Shown here piece after piece: positions 15,887 to 24,141 of a stretch of 64,000 nucleotides of DNA. How positions within the stretch are numbered: the first letter of the stretch is position 1; the number at the start of each line of letters is the position of its first letter. The DNA comes from Methylophilus medardensis (lineage in GTDB: Bacteria; Pseudomonadota; Gammaproteobacteria; Burkholderiales; Methylophilaceae): NCBI RefSeq assembly GCF_006363915.1, contig NZ_CP040946.1; one strand, given 5' to 3'. A program made the position numbers and the translations under genes. The notes under the pieces were generated by a model. It did no database searches and was not told the DNA's origin. It saw only the letters and a list, made by a program, of their open reading frames with translations.

Positions 15887-18028
15887 ATGATTTATATCGC
15901 CGACCCCACGCCCTGGTTGGGCTTATACGCAAGCCCATTGCATCACCGCACCGTGCCGCCTAGCGCAGACTTGCAACATTTCTTGACGGAATATGCCCAG
16001 TCGCAAGCGATGCAAACCCCTATTCCACTAGTCACAGATCCCCACTGGCAAGCCGATCTCGCACAAGCGCTTTCAGCGTTACCAGAGAACCTATTAAGTA
16101 TGCTGCACAAGTCGGTGCTGGGAATTTTTTTGGCGCGCGGCATTGGCGCCTCCGGATTCACCGACATGGTGGCCTTGGGTGATGGCAGTAGCAATATTGG
16201 TTTTGTCATTGTGATCGACTGTGATGCGCTGCAGCAACCCTCGGCGAATGATTGGGCCAGTTGGAAAGAGCGCTCTGTGTTTACCAAAGACGCCAGTGTG
16301 CAGATCGCCGTCAAGATTGCCCAAGCAGATCAGGATCACCGTCTGCAAGCCTTGCGCTTTTTACTCCTACATGAATTTGGCCATGTCGTCGCTACCATGA
16401 CAGATCTGTGTCCGGCGGGTTGGTCATTACCCTTACCTACCGTTGCGGGTCAATTTACTAGTCTGTGCTGGCAAACTGATGGACAACCACGACCCGAACA
16501 GCAGTTACCGCAACGTGAAAACATTACATTTTATGGCAAGCCCGCGATGGCTGCAACGGAGGCACACAGTCTCTATCGCGACTTGGCGCGCACGGCGTTT
16601 CCGACCCTATACGCTAGCCTGAATGTGCAGGAAGACTTTGCGGAGTCTTTTGCCAGTTTTATCCATACACAAGTCCTTGGGCAACCTTATCAGGTGATGG
16701 TAACGGTGAATGGTGAACAGGTATTCACTAGCGATGATTTCTGGTCCTCGACGCGGGCGGCAGAAAAGTATCGTTATCTACAAGAGTTACTAAATACCTT
16801 GACCCAAGCGGATACTAGTCAAACTTTTCAGGGACTTGCGCCTTTTTTACGCATGAGCTTAAGTGGCGGAGACTTACAAGCACGCACGCAAGCCTTACTG
16901 GTGCAGGCAAACCAGGATCAAGACAACGCGGTATTGTGGATGAACTTAGCCACTGGTTTCTTGTGCTTGAAAATGCGGGAGATGGGCTTAGCGATTCAGG
17001 AACAAGCGCTGTCATTACAACGACTGTATCGTCGGCCAGCCAACTGTCAGCCTGCGCGAGCCCGATTGCTGTTGATCATGACCGCAGGCGACTTGTCTGA
17101 AAACACGCCCATCGACTGTTTGTTAGAAAACAGTCCCATCGAATTGCTGTATTACTATGCCACGGTGGCGCAGCCGTTACCGTCGCCCCTCCCAGCGCAC
17201 GATGCCGTGATGGTGACCTTGTCAGATAGCCAAGCAAACCATGCACTCCTAGAAGCCGTTCAAGCGCGCTTGGTCGACCATCCGCAGCCAGTGATCAACC
17301 AACCGCATTTACTGCCACTGGTGAACCGTGATCAGTTGAGTGCGCTTCTGCAAGGCATCACAGGCTTGGACATCCCTCGCACGCACCAACTCACGCGTAG
17401 CCAAGTGGTTACTCGTTTGCGCATGCAATCCGATGCCAATGCGGATCAAGCGGATGGCTTACCCGCTCTGCCGCTGATTATTCGGCCAGTCGGCTCGCAA
17501 GCCGGCAACGATCTGGCCAAAATCACCCAAGCCAGCGAACTAGCAGACTATTTAAGGCAGGTGCAAAGTACGACATTTTTTGTGTCACGCTTTGTGGATT
17601 ACAGTAGCCAAGATGGTCAGTTCCGCAAATATCGCATCGCTATGCTGCGTGGGCAACCGTTTATCTGCCATATGGCCATTTCGAGCGACTGGATGGTGCA
17701 TTACGTCAATGCCGGCATGTATGACGCCGCCGAAAAACGTGCTGAAGAAGGTTTGTTTATGCAAAACTTCTCTCAATTTGTTGCCCGACATCAATCCGCG
17801 TTAGCGGCTATTTACCAGCGCTTGCCGCTCGACTATTTATGTATCGACTGTGCAGAGACCAAACAAGGCCAACTGTTGATCTTCGAGATTGACCACATCA
17901 TGGCAGTGCATGCCATGGACTCTGCCAGTTTATTCCCGTTCAAAGCCGCACAAATCGCCAAACTGCAGCAGGCCTTTGAGCAATATGTATATGCATTACA
18001 GCCGCAACCTTTACTGGAGAGCGCATGA
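15887..18028 (+). CDS. Metallopeptidase-like / TPR-like / ATP-grasp fusion protein
   Basis: 713 residues, no signal peptide. N-terminal part (1-290) carries a zinc-peptidase helix LLLHEFGHVV (H162, E163, H166) and a possible third ligand in EDFAESFA (249-256). The middle (about 330-430) is helical with TPR-like repeats and ENTPIDCLLEN. The C-terminal part (about 440-713) looks like an ATP-grasp ligase: LPLIIRPVGSQAG, a SRFVDYSSQDGQFRKYR substrate/ATP region, and a metal-binding end ETKQGQLLIFEIDH. Such ATP-grasp/TPR proteins occur in other proteobacteria without a known product; the peptidase-like front is the striking part. It overlaps the SerC-like gene by an ATGA, implying a joint function. 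Domain limits are by eye. Confidence 0.75.
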   Translation: MIYIADPTPWLGLYASPLHHRTVPPSADLQHFLTEYAQSQAMQTPIPLVTDPHWQADLAQALSALPENLLSMLHKSVLGIFLARGIGASGFTDMVALGDGSSNIGFVIVIDCDALQQPSANDWASWKERSVFTKDASVQIAVKIAQADQDHRLQALRFLLLHEFGHVVATMTDLCPAGWSLPLPTVAGQFTSLCWQTDGQPRPEQQLPQRENITFYGKPAMAATEAHSLYRDLARTAFPTLYASLNVQEDFAESFASFIHTQVLGQPYQVMVTVNGEQVFTSDDFWSSTRAAEKYRYLQELLNTLTQADTSQTFQGLAPFLRMSLSGGDLQARTQALLVQANQDQDNAVLWMNLATGFLCLKMREMGLAIQEQALSLQRLYRRPANCQPARARLLLIMTAGDLSENTPIDCLLENSPIELLYYYATVAQPLPSPLPAHDAVMVTLSDSQANHALLEAVQARLVDHPQPVINQPHLLPLVNRDQLSALLQGITGLDIPRTHQLTRSQVVTRLRMQSDANADQADGLPALPLIIRPVGSQAGNDLAKITQASELADYLRQVQSTTFFVSRFVDYSSQDGQFRKYRIAMLRGQPFICHMAISSDWMVHYVNAGMYDAAEKRAEEGLFMQNFSQFVARHQSALAAIYQRLPLDYLCIDCAETKQGQLLIFEIDHIMAVHAMDSASLFPFKAAQIAKLQQAFEQYVYALQPQPLLESA

Positions 18029-19167
18029 TGAAACTCAATGCCAATCAACTCAATTTTTCTGGTGGCCCCGGCGCATTGCCTGAAAGCGTCTTGCAACAGC
18101 TACACACCGCCATGCTGTGCGTACCAGAAGTAGGACTGTCTATTTTAGGCATCAGCCACCGCTCTGAGTGGTTCGCGCAAGTGGTGCATGAACTAGAAGA
18201 CAATATTCGGCATTTAATGGGCTTACCTGCCTCCACGCGGGTATTGATGATGCAAGGCGGCGCCACGCAGCAGTTTTCGATGTTGCCAATGAATCTGCTA
18301 CGCAATGGCCAGTCGGCTGACTATATCCATAGCGGTTACTGGAGCGGGAAAGCCATTCATGAGGCAGAAAAATCCGGGAAACTGCAATTGGCTTGGAGCG
18401 GCAAATCCGATCAATTTGCTAGGCTACCCACCGACGCCGAATTGCAATTGTCTGCGCAGGCCGCTTACTTTCATTACATCTCAAACGAGACCGTAGAAGG
18501 CCTGCAGTTTCATCGCGTGCCCGGCCGCGAAGATGTGCCACGAATCTGTGATATGTCTTCTGACTTGTTGTCCGCGCCCGGTGCGTTCAACCGCTATGCC
18601 ATGATTTATGCGCATGCGCAGAAAAACATCGGACCTGCAGGCGTGACACTGGTCATTCTGCGCGATGACTTTCTCAGCTGCTTGCCTAGCGATTTACCTG
18701 GCTTTATCAACTACCATGCCCAAGCGGACGCGCACTCTATCTATAACACCCCGCCCGTATTCGCTATTTATAGTGTGCTACTGGTGACCCGTTGGTTACG
18801 CGATGAGATTGGCGGCTTACACAATATTGCTAAACGCAACCAACAAAAAGCAGATTGTTTATATCAGGCAATCGATAACCATGCCGACTTTTACCGTGGT
18901 CGGGCGGCGGTAGCAGACCGCTCAAACATGAATGTGGTGTTTAATTTGCCTAATGCAGAGATTGAACAGGCCTTTTTGCAAGCTGCACATCAAGCCGGGT
19001 TCTCAGGCTTGAATGGACACCGCAGCATCGGCGGCATCCGCGCTTCTATTTATAACGGACTCGAAGTTGCCGCGGCCGAACAACTGGCTGATTTTATGCA
19101 AACCTTTAGCAAGCGTTACAAACCTTCAAGATCACACACAGTGGGATTGTTGCCCGCATTCGCCTAA
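18025..19167 (+). CDS. SerC-like phosphoserine aminotransferase
   Basis: 380 residues from ATG 18025, overlapping the preceding stop (ATGA); ATG 18028 is an alternative. It follows the SerC pattern: LNFSGGPGALPESVL, GISHRSEWF, MMQGGATQQF, the PLP lysine K200 in AHAQKNIGPAGV and a C-terminal GHRSIGGIRASIYN. SerC makes phosphoserine for serine and also acts in pyridoxal phosphate synthesis. Its tight coupling to an ATP-grasp/peptidase protein rather than to serA, serB or pheA is unusual, so it may be a paralogue using a different substrate; if it is the only serC in the genome it would be the housekeeping one. Confidence 0.85.
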   Translation: MMKLNANQLNFSGGPGALPESVLQQLHTAMLCVPEVGLSILGISHRSEWFAQVVHELEDNIRHLMGLPASTRVLMMQGGATQQFSMLPMNLLRNGQSADYIHSGYWSGKAIHEAEKSGKLQLAWSGKSDQFARLPTDAELQLSAQAAYFHYISNETVEGLQFHRVPGREDVPRICDMSSDLLSAPGAFNRYAMIYAHAQKNIGPAGVTLVILRDDFLSCLPSDLPGFINYHAQADAHSIYNTPPVFAIYSVLLVTRWLRDEIGGLHNIAKRNQQKADCLYQAIDNHADFYRGRAAVADRSNMNVVFNLPNAEIEQAFLQAAHQAGFSGLNGHRSIGGIRASIYNGLEVAAAEQLADFMQTFSKRYKPSRSHTVGLLPAFA

Positions 19168-19180
19168 CTCGCGATGGGGG

Positions 19181-19558
19181 TTAGTGAGAGGAAATCTGGC
19201 TATGGGTTAAGCGCCCATTCTGATCGAAATAGATGCGCAGGGCATGATACACATGCATACACTTGCCGATATCATATTCTAGCGCGTTTGCATCCTCGAG
19301 GCTGGGGCGCCCCAGCAAAGCCATCACGGCCTCTTTTTGCGCGCCACGAATTAGAATATGATTTTTGAGATCATAGGCCATGTCGCCCCGGCGACACTCG
19401 GCTTGCACCGTGTTTGCCAATGACATCCAGCGGGTCTGGTCGAACTTTTCACTGCCAAAAACCGCTTCGTCCTTAAACGCCCACCAAGTAAAAAACACAA
19501 TGGTGAGGATGACCGTAAATACCGCTAATGCGACCGCAGACAGCTTGATCAGTTTCAT
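19181..19558 (-). CDS. Small membrane-anchored protein of unknown function
   Basis: 125 residues from ATG 19558, which has a GGGTGG ribosome site; the frame extends to 19594 without support. One N-terminal membrane segment (about residues 4-24), then a soluble periplasmic domain with two cysteines (AECRRGD, IGKCMHVY). The C-terminal part (LLGRPSLEDANALEYDIG...ALRIYFDQNGRL) resembles the short beta domain of small exported proteins of the SmpA/BamE type. No firm family. It sits downstream of nrdR on the same strand and ends 13 bases from the convergent SerC-like gene. Confidence 0.65.
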   Translation of the reverse strand: MKLIKLSAVALAVFTVILTIVFFTWWAFKDEAVFGSEKFDQTRWMSLANTVQAECRRGDMAYDLKNHILIRGAQKEAVMALLGRPSLEDANALEYDIGKCMHVYHALRIYFDQNGRLTHSQISSH

Positions 19559-19652
19559 ACGCCCACCCTTATTAAATCCGCCCGTTCGCGGCATCGCTTA
19601 CCATTTTTGGCAGGCCATTTAGCCGACGATGCTGATGATGTTTGGTTGATAC

Positions 19653-20102
19653 TTAGTTATCCAGATCCCGAATTGCATTGTGAAAATCATCCACATCCGA
19701 AAAGCTTCTGTAGACAGAGGCAAAGCGGATATACGCCACCTGATCCATTTGTTTCAACTCTTGCATCACGGTTTCGCCTAATAGGCGGGCTGGCACTTCG
19801 CGCACGCCCAAACCGAGCACTTTTTGCACAATACGATCCAGTGCTTTATCCACATACTCGGTTGGCACCGGGCGCTTGTGGAGGGCGCGCGTGAAAGACA
19901 AACGTAACTTTTCTCGCTTGAACTCTTCGCGATTGCCGTTTTGCTTAACGACTTGCGGCAGATGGAGTTCTGCCGTCTCATAAGTCGTAAAGCGTTTATC
20001 ACACACCTGACAGCGACGACGACGCCGGATTGAATTTCCCTCCTCATTGAGGCGGGAATCCACTACCTGCGTGTCGTCAGCACCGCAAAAAGGACATTTC
20101 AT
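19653..20102 (-). CDS. nrdR: Transcriptional repressor NrdR
   Basis: 149 residues. Zinc ribbon with C3, C6, C31 and C34, then an ATP-cone domain (about 48-138, starting with VVKQNGNREEFKREKL). NrdR senses ATP/dATP and represses ribonucleotide reductase genes through NrdR boxes. It follows glyA by 21 bases, the common glyA-nrdR-ribD order in betaproteobacteria; here ribD is nearby (14.6 kb) but separated by the ATP-grasp/SerC-like insertion, hinting that those genes were inserted into an ancestral cluster. Confidence 0.97.
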   Translation of the reverse strand: MKCPFCGADDTQVVDSRLNEEGNSIRRRRRCQVCDKRFTTYETAELHLPQVVKQNGNREEFKREKLRLSFTRALHKRPVPTEYVDKALDRIVQKVLGLGVREVPARLLGETVMQELKQMDQVAYIRFASVYRSFSDVDDFHNAIRDLDN

Positions 20103-20123
20103 GGCGGTTAAAAGCCAGCGTGC

Positions 20124-21371
20124 TTATTTGCCGTATACCGGAAACTGATCGGCCAAGGCATGTACTTTGGCTTTTACCGCCGCAATCACTTCGGCATTTT
20201 CAGGTTGCTCTAACACATCGGCGATCAGATTGGCCACTTGCTCAGCTTCGGCTTCTTTAAAACCGCGGGTGGTAATCGCAGGCGTACCGATACGAATGCC
20301 GGAGGTCACAAATGGGCTCTCGGGATCGTTAGGGATCGAGTTTTTATTGACGGTAATGTGCGCTTGGCCCAAATAAGCATCTGCCGCTTTACCGGTCAGC
20401 CCTTTAGGACGCAGATCTACCAAGAATACGTGGGACTCAGTACGGCCTGAAATAATGCGCAAACCACGTGCAGCCAGGGTAGTCGCCATGGTGCTGGCGT
20501 TTTTCACCACTTGTGCCTGATACGCTTTAAATTCCGGTTGGGCCGCCTCAAGGAACGCAGTCGCTTTACCCGCAATCACGTGCATCAACGGCCCCCCTTG
20601 CAAGCTAGGGAATACGTTTGAGTTGAGTGATTTTTCGAACTCTGCCTTGGCCATAATAATGCCGCCACGAGGACCGCGCAGCGTTTTGTGCGTAGTAGAA
20701 GTGACGAAATCGGCGTGTGGCACTGGGTTAGGATACACCCCACCCGCAATCAGACCAGAATAATGCGCCATGTCGACCATGAAATATGCGCCGACTTTTT
20801 TGGCGATTTCTGCCATACGTGCCCAATCAAAGCGCAAGGCGTAGGCTGACGCCCCGCCAATCAGCAGCTTCGGCTTGCACTCAATCGCAAGGCGCTCCAT
20901 TTCGTCGTAATCAATTTCTTCTTTTTCGTTTAAACCATAGGGCACGATATTAAACAGCTTACCGGAGAGGTTAGCCGGGGAGCCGTGCGTCAGATGCCCC
21001 CCGTGACCCAGGTTCATCCCCATGATGGTGTCACCTGGTTTTAGAATAGAAAAATAAACGGCTTGGTTGGCTTGTGAACCAGAATGTGGCTGCACATTGG
21101 CATATTCCGCGCCATACAAAGCTTTCAGGCGATCAATCGCCAATTGTTCCACTTGGTCAACAAATTCACAACCACCATAAAAACGCTTGCCTGGATAACC
21201 CTCTGCATACTTGTTCGTCAGTTGTGAGCCTTGGGTTTCCATCACCGCAGGGCTGGTGTAGTTTTCTGAGGCAATCAACTCAATATGTTGATGTTGACGC
21301 TCTACCTCAGAAGAAATCATTTCGGCCAACGCCGGGTCTGCAACGCTTAAATTTCTTGAAAAGCTAAACAT
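20124..21371 (-). CDS. glyA: Serine hydroxymethyltransferase
   Basis: 415 residues from ATG 21371 (MFSFSRNL); a TTG at 21380 is in frame but not needed. PLP-lysine in TTHKTLRGPRGG, substrate and cofactor motifs EYANVQPHSGSQAN and HLTHGSPANLSGK. It interconverts serine and glycine with tetrahydrofolate and supplies one-carbon units, which is central in a methylotroph even without the serine cycle. The spacer upstream holds overlapping hairpins at 21516-21550 that could lie in its promoter or leader. Confidence 0.97.
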   Translation of the reverse strand: MFSFSRNLSVADPALAEMISSEVERQHQHIELIASENYTSPAVMETQGSQLTNKYAEGYPGKRFYGGCEFVDQVEQLAIDRLKALYGAEYANVQPHSGSQANQAVYFSILKPGDTIMGMNLGHGGHLTHGSPANLSGKLFNIVPYGLNEKEEIDYDEMERLAIECKPKLLIGGASAYALRFDWARMAEIAKKVGAYFMVDMAHYSGLIAGGVYPNPVPHADFVTSTTHKTLRGPRGGIIMAKAEFEKSLNSNVFPSLQGGPLMHVIAGKATAFLEAAQPEFKAYQAQVVKNASTMATTLAARGLRIISGRTESHVFLVDLRPKGLTGKAADAYLGQAHITVNKNSIPNDPESPFVTSGIRIGTPAITTRGFKEAEAEQVANLIADVLEQPENAEVIAAVKAKVHALADQFPVYGK

Positions 21372-21515
21372 GACGATCAAGTTTCCGTATCAATAACAAT
21401 GAGGCGAGATTTTACCATGAGGCGACCCTGGTATGCACCTGTCGTATGCGTCTCGCCAGCAGCTGTTTTTTAAGGCGCGCACCGTTGCACGCGCAGTAGA
21501 CACTGCATTGATGCG

Positions 21516-21550
21516 CCAGCATGGCACGACTTGCACCATGCTGGTGCAAG
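21516..21550. promoter_or_regulatory. Two overlapping, mutually exclusive 9-bp inverted repeats upstream of glyA
   Basis: CCAGCATGG (21516-21524) pairs with CCATGCTGG (21536-21544), while CTTGCACCA (21530-21538) pairs with TGGTGCAAG (21542-21550). The two stems share bases and cannot form together. They lie 145-180 bases before the glyA start codon. Confidence 0.45.
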
Positions 21551-21632
21551 GAATCAAACCATCCGCAATCGGAAAAGAATCAAATCCGGTCGTAAACTAT
21601 CTATGTATCTGATTTCAAAGTAAATTAAAATC

Positions 21633-21647
21633 TGGCACAGCTTATGC
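21633..21647 (+). promoter_or_regulatory. Candidate sigma54 (-24/-12) promoter
   Basis: TGGCAC at 21633-21638 and TGC at 21645-21647 place the invariant GG and GC exactly ten bases apart, as sigma54 promoters require; the consensus TTGC is ATGC here. It points rightward to a terminator about 45 bases on, with no ORF between. Confidence 0.5.
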
Positions 21648-21657
21648 TTATTGTTAT

Positions 21658-21716
21658 CCGTAAGCGTTATCTCCAAAATCGCTCCCTAAACCCAACTTCG
21701 GTTGGGTTCTTTTTTG
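21658..21716 (+). ncRNA. Candidate small RNA, about 60 nt, with intrinsic terminator
   Basis: From the start point expected for the sigma54-like promoter, a short unannotated stretch leads into the hairpin AACCCAAC-TTCG-GTTGGGTT (21689-21708), followed by CTTTTTT. The UUCG tetraloop and T-run make a strong plus-strand terminator, and no plus-strand gene ends here (glyA and the AsmA gene are both minus). The body includes ATCTCCAAAATCGCTCCC, which is rich in CUCC and could pair with Shine-Dalgarno sequences. The existence of the RNA is inferred. Confidence 0.45.
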
Positions 21717-21739
21717 CCTGTCTCCCCCTCATGCCTGAT

Positions 21740-23773
21740 TCACCTTTGCTTACGGGTTTTTAACTGTTGCAAGGTATGTTGACAGCCATCATCGTGGACA
21801 GCGGAAGCACTGCCAGGATCAAGAAATGGCAAGATGGCGGCAAATGGATTGATCAATGCCAGCAAAACCCCGCCTGCAACCCGCGCGGCAATCGGGCCGG
21901 GACTCACCGTCACTTGCGGATCGACAAAGGGACCGGTCACCAAAATTGGCGCACGCACGGTAAACGGCGAAAAGTTTTTCGGACTGGCCTGCACATTCAG
22001 ATTGAGTTGCTCCTGACCCAAATTCACCTCGCCCTGCATCGTCACCGTGGTCACCGGTGTATCAATCAGGGCGGCATCAGGCGTCAATACCCCTTGTTTC
22101 GCGTGCCATCCCATCACGGCGCATTGCATCGGCAAAGGCTGATCGCCCTTGATCAGCACGCCCACCGCTTGGGCGATATCCAAGCCTGCCGCCTCAACGA
22201 CTAAATGTGAAATTTCACCTTTTGCCACCATGAACGCCAATTCGCCATCGAGCGATTTGAGCAATGCAGCAGTCGAGCGTCCCCGCCCTTGCAGTTTGGC
22301 TTTGCCACTCAACTGCCCCTGAATGTAAGGCGGTGGCGTTGGGGGATGGGCTTGCTGGTCGGTTTTTTTGCTGGCGGCAGGCGCCACATTTAACCATTGC
22401 TCCAAGCGCACATCGCGCACGGCTAACTGAATATCCCACGCAGGCGCCGGGGGCGGTGACAAATCCTCATTGGTGGAATCATGTGCGTCGATGCTGAGCG
22501 CGCCTGACAGCGTGCCTTGCGCTGTGCTGGCTTGCAACTCCGCAAGACTCAATTTGTGTTTTATCAGCGTCAGCCGTAATTTAAGTGGGGCAATCCGCTG
22601 CTTAAATGCTTTGCCTAGATCTACAGCGTCAAGGTGCACATCAATATCCGCGTTCATGCGGCCATAGGTGGTAAAGTCCAAAGATTCATCAGGAAAAAGC
22701 TTACCCGGATGCGCAACGGTCGTTGCACTGCCTTGATCTGCACCGAAAGCCGGCGCCAAATCGGACAACATCAATAAAGCGCCTTGCAATTTACCGCTGA
22801 GCATGGGGGTTTCGGGCGCAAAGTCATACACAAACTGCCCAGATAATCGACTGCGGCCAATCTGCGCAGTGGGAATATCCACTTGCCATTGATCAACGCC
22901 TTTTTCAATCATGGCATTGACCTTAAAAGCTGCTGTGCGCGGAAAAGTCAGGTTCAACAAATCCCCCACATCTGCCAGTGAATTCCCCTTCACTTCTACC
23001 TTGCCCTTGACACGTTGTGTGCCAAACAGGTCATAAACCATGCCGCGAAATTGTGCTTGGACGGCACCATAATTCAACCAGCCTTGCGCGTTCATCGGCG
23101 GCGAGTCCTTTGTTTGGGTGGCGACTGGTAAAAAACCTTGCGTGACCAGTTCCCCTTGAATGGGCAATCGGCGAAACTTACCGGTTAATTTGACGCGTGA
23201 TTCAGGTGTGGCTAAATGCGTCCCTTCTTCGGTAAAAAAATCGACCGTGAGTTGGGCGTCAGTGACGGCATCTGATACATTGGCGCGCCCTTGCGTGACT
23301 GCAAGCTGCTCAATGCGCGGAAACGGCCGCGGAGGACTAGTCTCCTCTAGGGCAAACTCCCAACTGGCATGCCGATCCGCCCGCCGGAGGAGTTCAGCAT
23401 TGAGCTGATCGGCACGAATCGACTCGACCCGGTAGGGATCGCCCGCTTTGAGTGTCAATAGATCACGATAGCGCAGCTGCAAGTCCAAGCCGTGCGCATC
23501 CACAAAATAAGGCGCTTCAAACCCCTCTGGCGCAGAAATTTTTAAGCCGCCCGCTTGCAAACGAAGCCCGCCCAATAATTGCAGCCGAAACGGGCGTTCG
23601 ATCTCCACCTTTCGATGCAATTGTGCCTGCAGCCACTGTTGCATCGGTTGCCGTAAAAATGGCCAGCTCGCTATTTCGCAGAGGATCACAGCCAATATCA
23701 GGGCGACCACCCCCCCGGCAAACCACCAGCGCTTGGAGAGATATTTTTTGCTTGTTATTTGGGTATCATTCAT
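21740..23773 (-). CDS. AsmA family protein
   Basis: 677 residues. One N-terminal membrane segment (about 17-36), then a long beta-rich periplasmic part with AsmA features: LQLLGGLRLQAGGLKISAPEGFE early and a C-terminal AsmA_2-like domain with MQGEVNLGQEQLNLNVQASPK, followed by ILVTGPFVDPQVTVSPGPIA. AsmA-like proteins form elongated bridges thought to move phospholipids to the outer membrane. Standing alone on the minus strand with no operon partner. A Pro-rich linker (residues about 440-485) separates two halves. Confidence 0.85.
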   Translation of the reverse strand: MNDTQITSKKYLSKRWWFAGGVVALILAVILCEIASWPFLRQPMQQWLQAQLHRKVEIERPFRLQLLGGLRLQAGGLKISAPEGFEAPYFVDAHGLDLQLRYRDLLTLKAGDPYRVESIRADQLNAELLRRADRHASWEFALEETSPPRPFPRIEQLAVTQGRANVSDAVTDAQLTVDFFTEEGTHLATPESRVKLTGKFRRLPIQGELVTQGFLPVATQTKDSPPMNAQGWLNYGAVQAQFRGMVYDLFGTQRVKGKVEVKGNSLADVGDLLNLTFPRTAAFKVNAMIEKGVDQWQVDIPTAQIGRSRLSGQFVYDFAPETPMLSGKLQGALLMLSDLAPAFGADQGSATTVAHPGKLFPDESLDFTTYGRMNADIDVHLDAVDLGKAFKQRIAPLKLRLTLIKHKLSLAELQASTAQGTLSGALSIDAHDSTNEDLSPPPAPAWDIQLAVRDVRLEQWLNVAPAASKKTDQQAHPPTPPPYIQGQLSGKAKLQGRGRSTAALLKSLDGELAFMVAKGEISHLVVEAAGLDIAQAVGVLIKGDQPLPMQCAVMGWHAKQGVLTPDAALIDTPVTTVTMQGEVNLGQEQLNLNVQASPKNFSPFTVRAPILVTGPFVDPQVTVSPGPIAARVAGGVLLALINPFAAILPFLDPGSASAVHDDGCQHTLQQLKTRKQR

Positions 23774-23860
23774 TAGTGGGGATGATGCCGTTGATCAGCG
23801 CGCTTGACCAGTCCGGTCTGTCCGACAGCGATGTAGGTGGATTCCGGCAAACCAGCAGCA

Positions 23861-23911
23861 TGCAGTCAGTTATAACTTGCAGTCAGTTATAACTTGCAGT
23901 CAGTTATAATG
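23861..23911. repeat. Three tandem 17-bp repeats, each with a palindrome, upstream of iscX
   Basis: Units at 23861-23877, 23878-23894 and 23895-23911. The first two are identical and contain the perfect 10-bp palindrome AGTTATAACT; the third ends AGTTATAATG and contains TATAAT (23905-23910), a consensus -10 hexamer 37 bases before the iscX start. This looks like an operator array overlapping the promoter. Confidence 0.7.
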
Positions 23912-23946
23912 GGATCATTGATATTTGAACACTGGAGCTGATTGAC

Positions 23947-24141
23947 ATGAAATGGACCGATAGCCAACGTATCGCCGAAGAACTCTACGACAAGCACCCC
24001 GAAATTGACCCTAAAACCATTCGCTTTACCGATCTGATGCAATGGGTGATGGCACTGGATGACTTTGACGATGAGGCCTCGCATTGCGGCGAAAAAATTC
24101 TGGAAGCGATTCAGTTAGCCTGGATTGAAGAAGCCGAATAA
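23947..24141 (+). CDS. iscX: Fe-S cluster assembly protein IscX
   Basis: 64 residues, full family length, very acidic. MKWTDSQRIAEELYDKHPE and the C-terminal DFDDEASHCGEKILEAIQ are characteristic of IscX (YfhJ), which binds IscS and iron and tunes Fe-S assembly. GGAGCTG ribosome site ten bases upstream. Unusually it is not next to the isc operon; instead it directly abuts a phosphomannomutase gene (ATG right after its stop) and has its own repeat-containing promoter region. Confidence 0.93.
   Translation: MKWTDSQRIAEELYDKHPEIDPKTIRFTDLMQWVMALDDFDDEASHCGEKILEAIQLAWIEEAE

Noticed and set aside
18025..21371. Serine cycle of formaldehyde assimilation (serC-like plus glyA)
   Set aside because: No hydroxypyruvate reductase, serine-glyoxylate aminotransferase, glycerate kinase or malyl-CoA lyase genes accompany them; the taxon suggested by the window uses the RuMP pathway.
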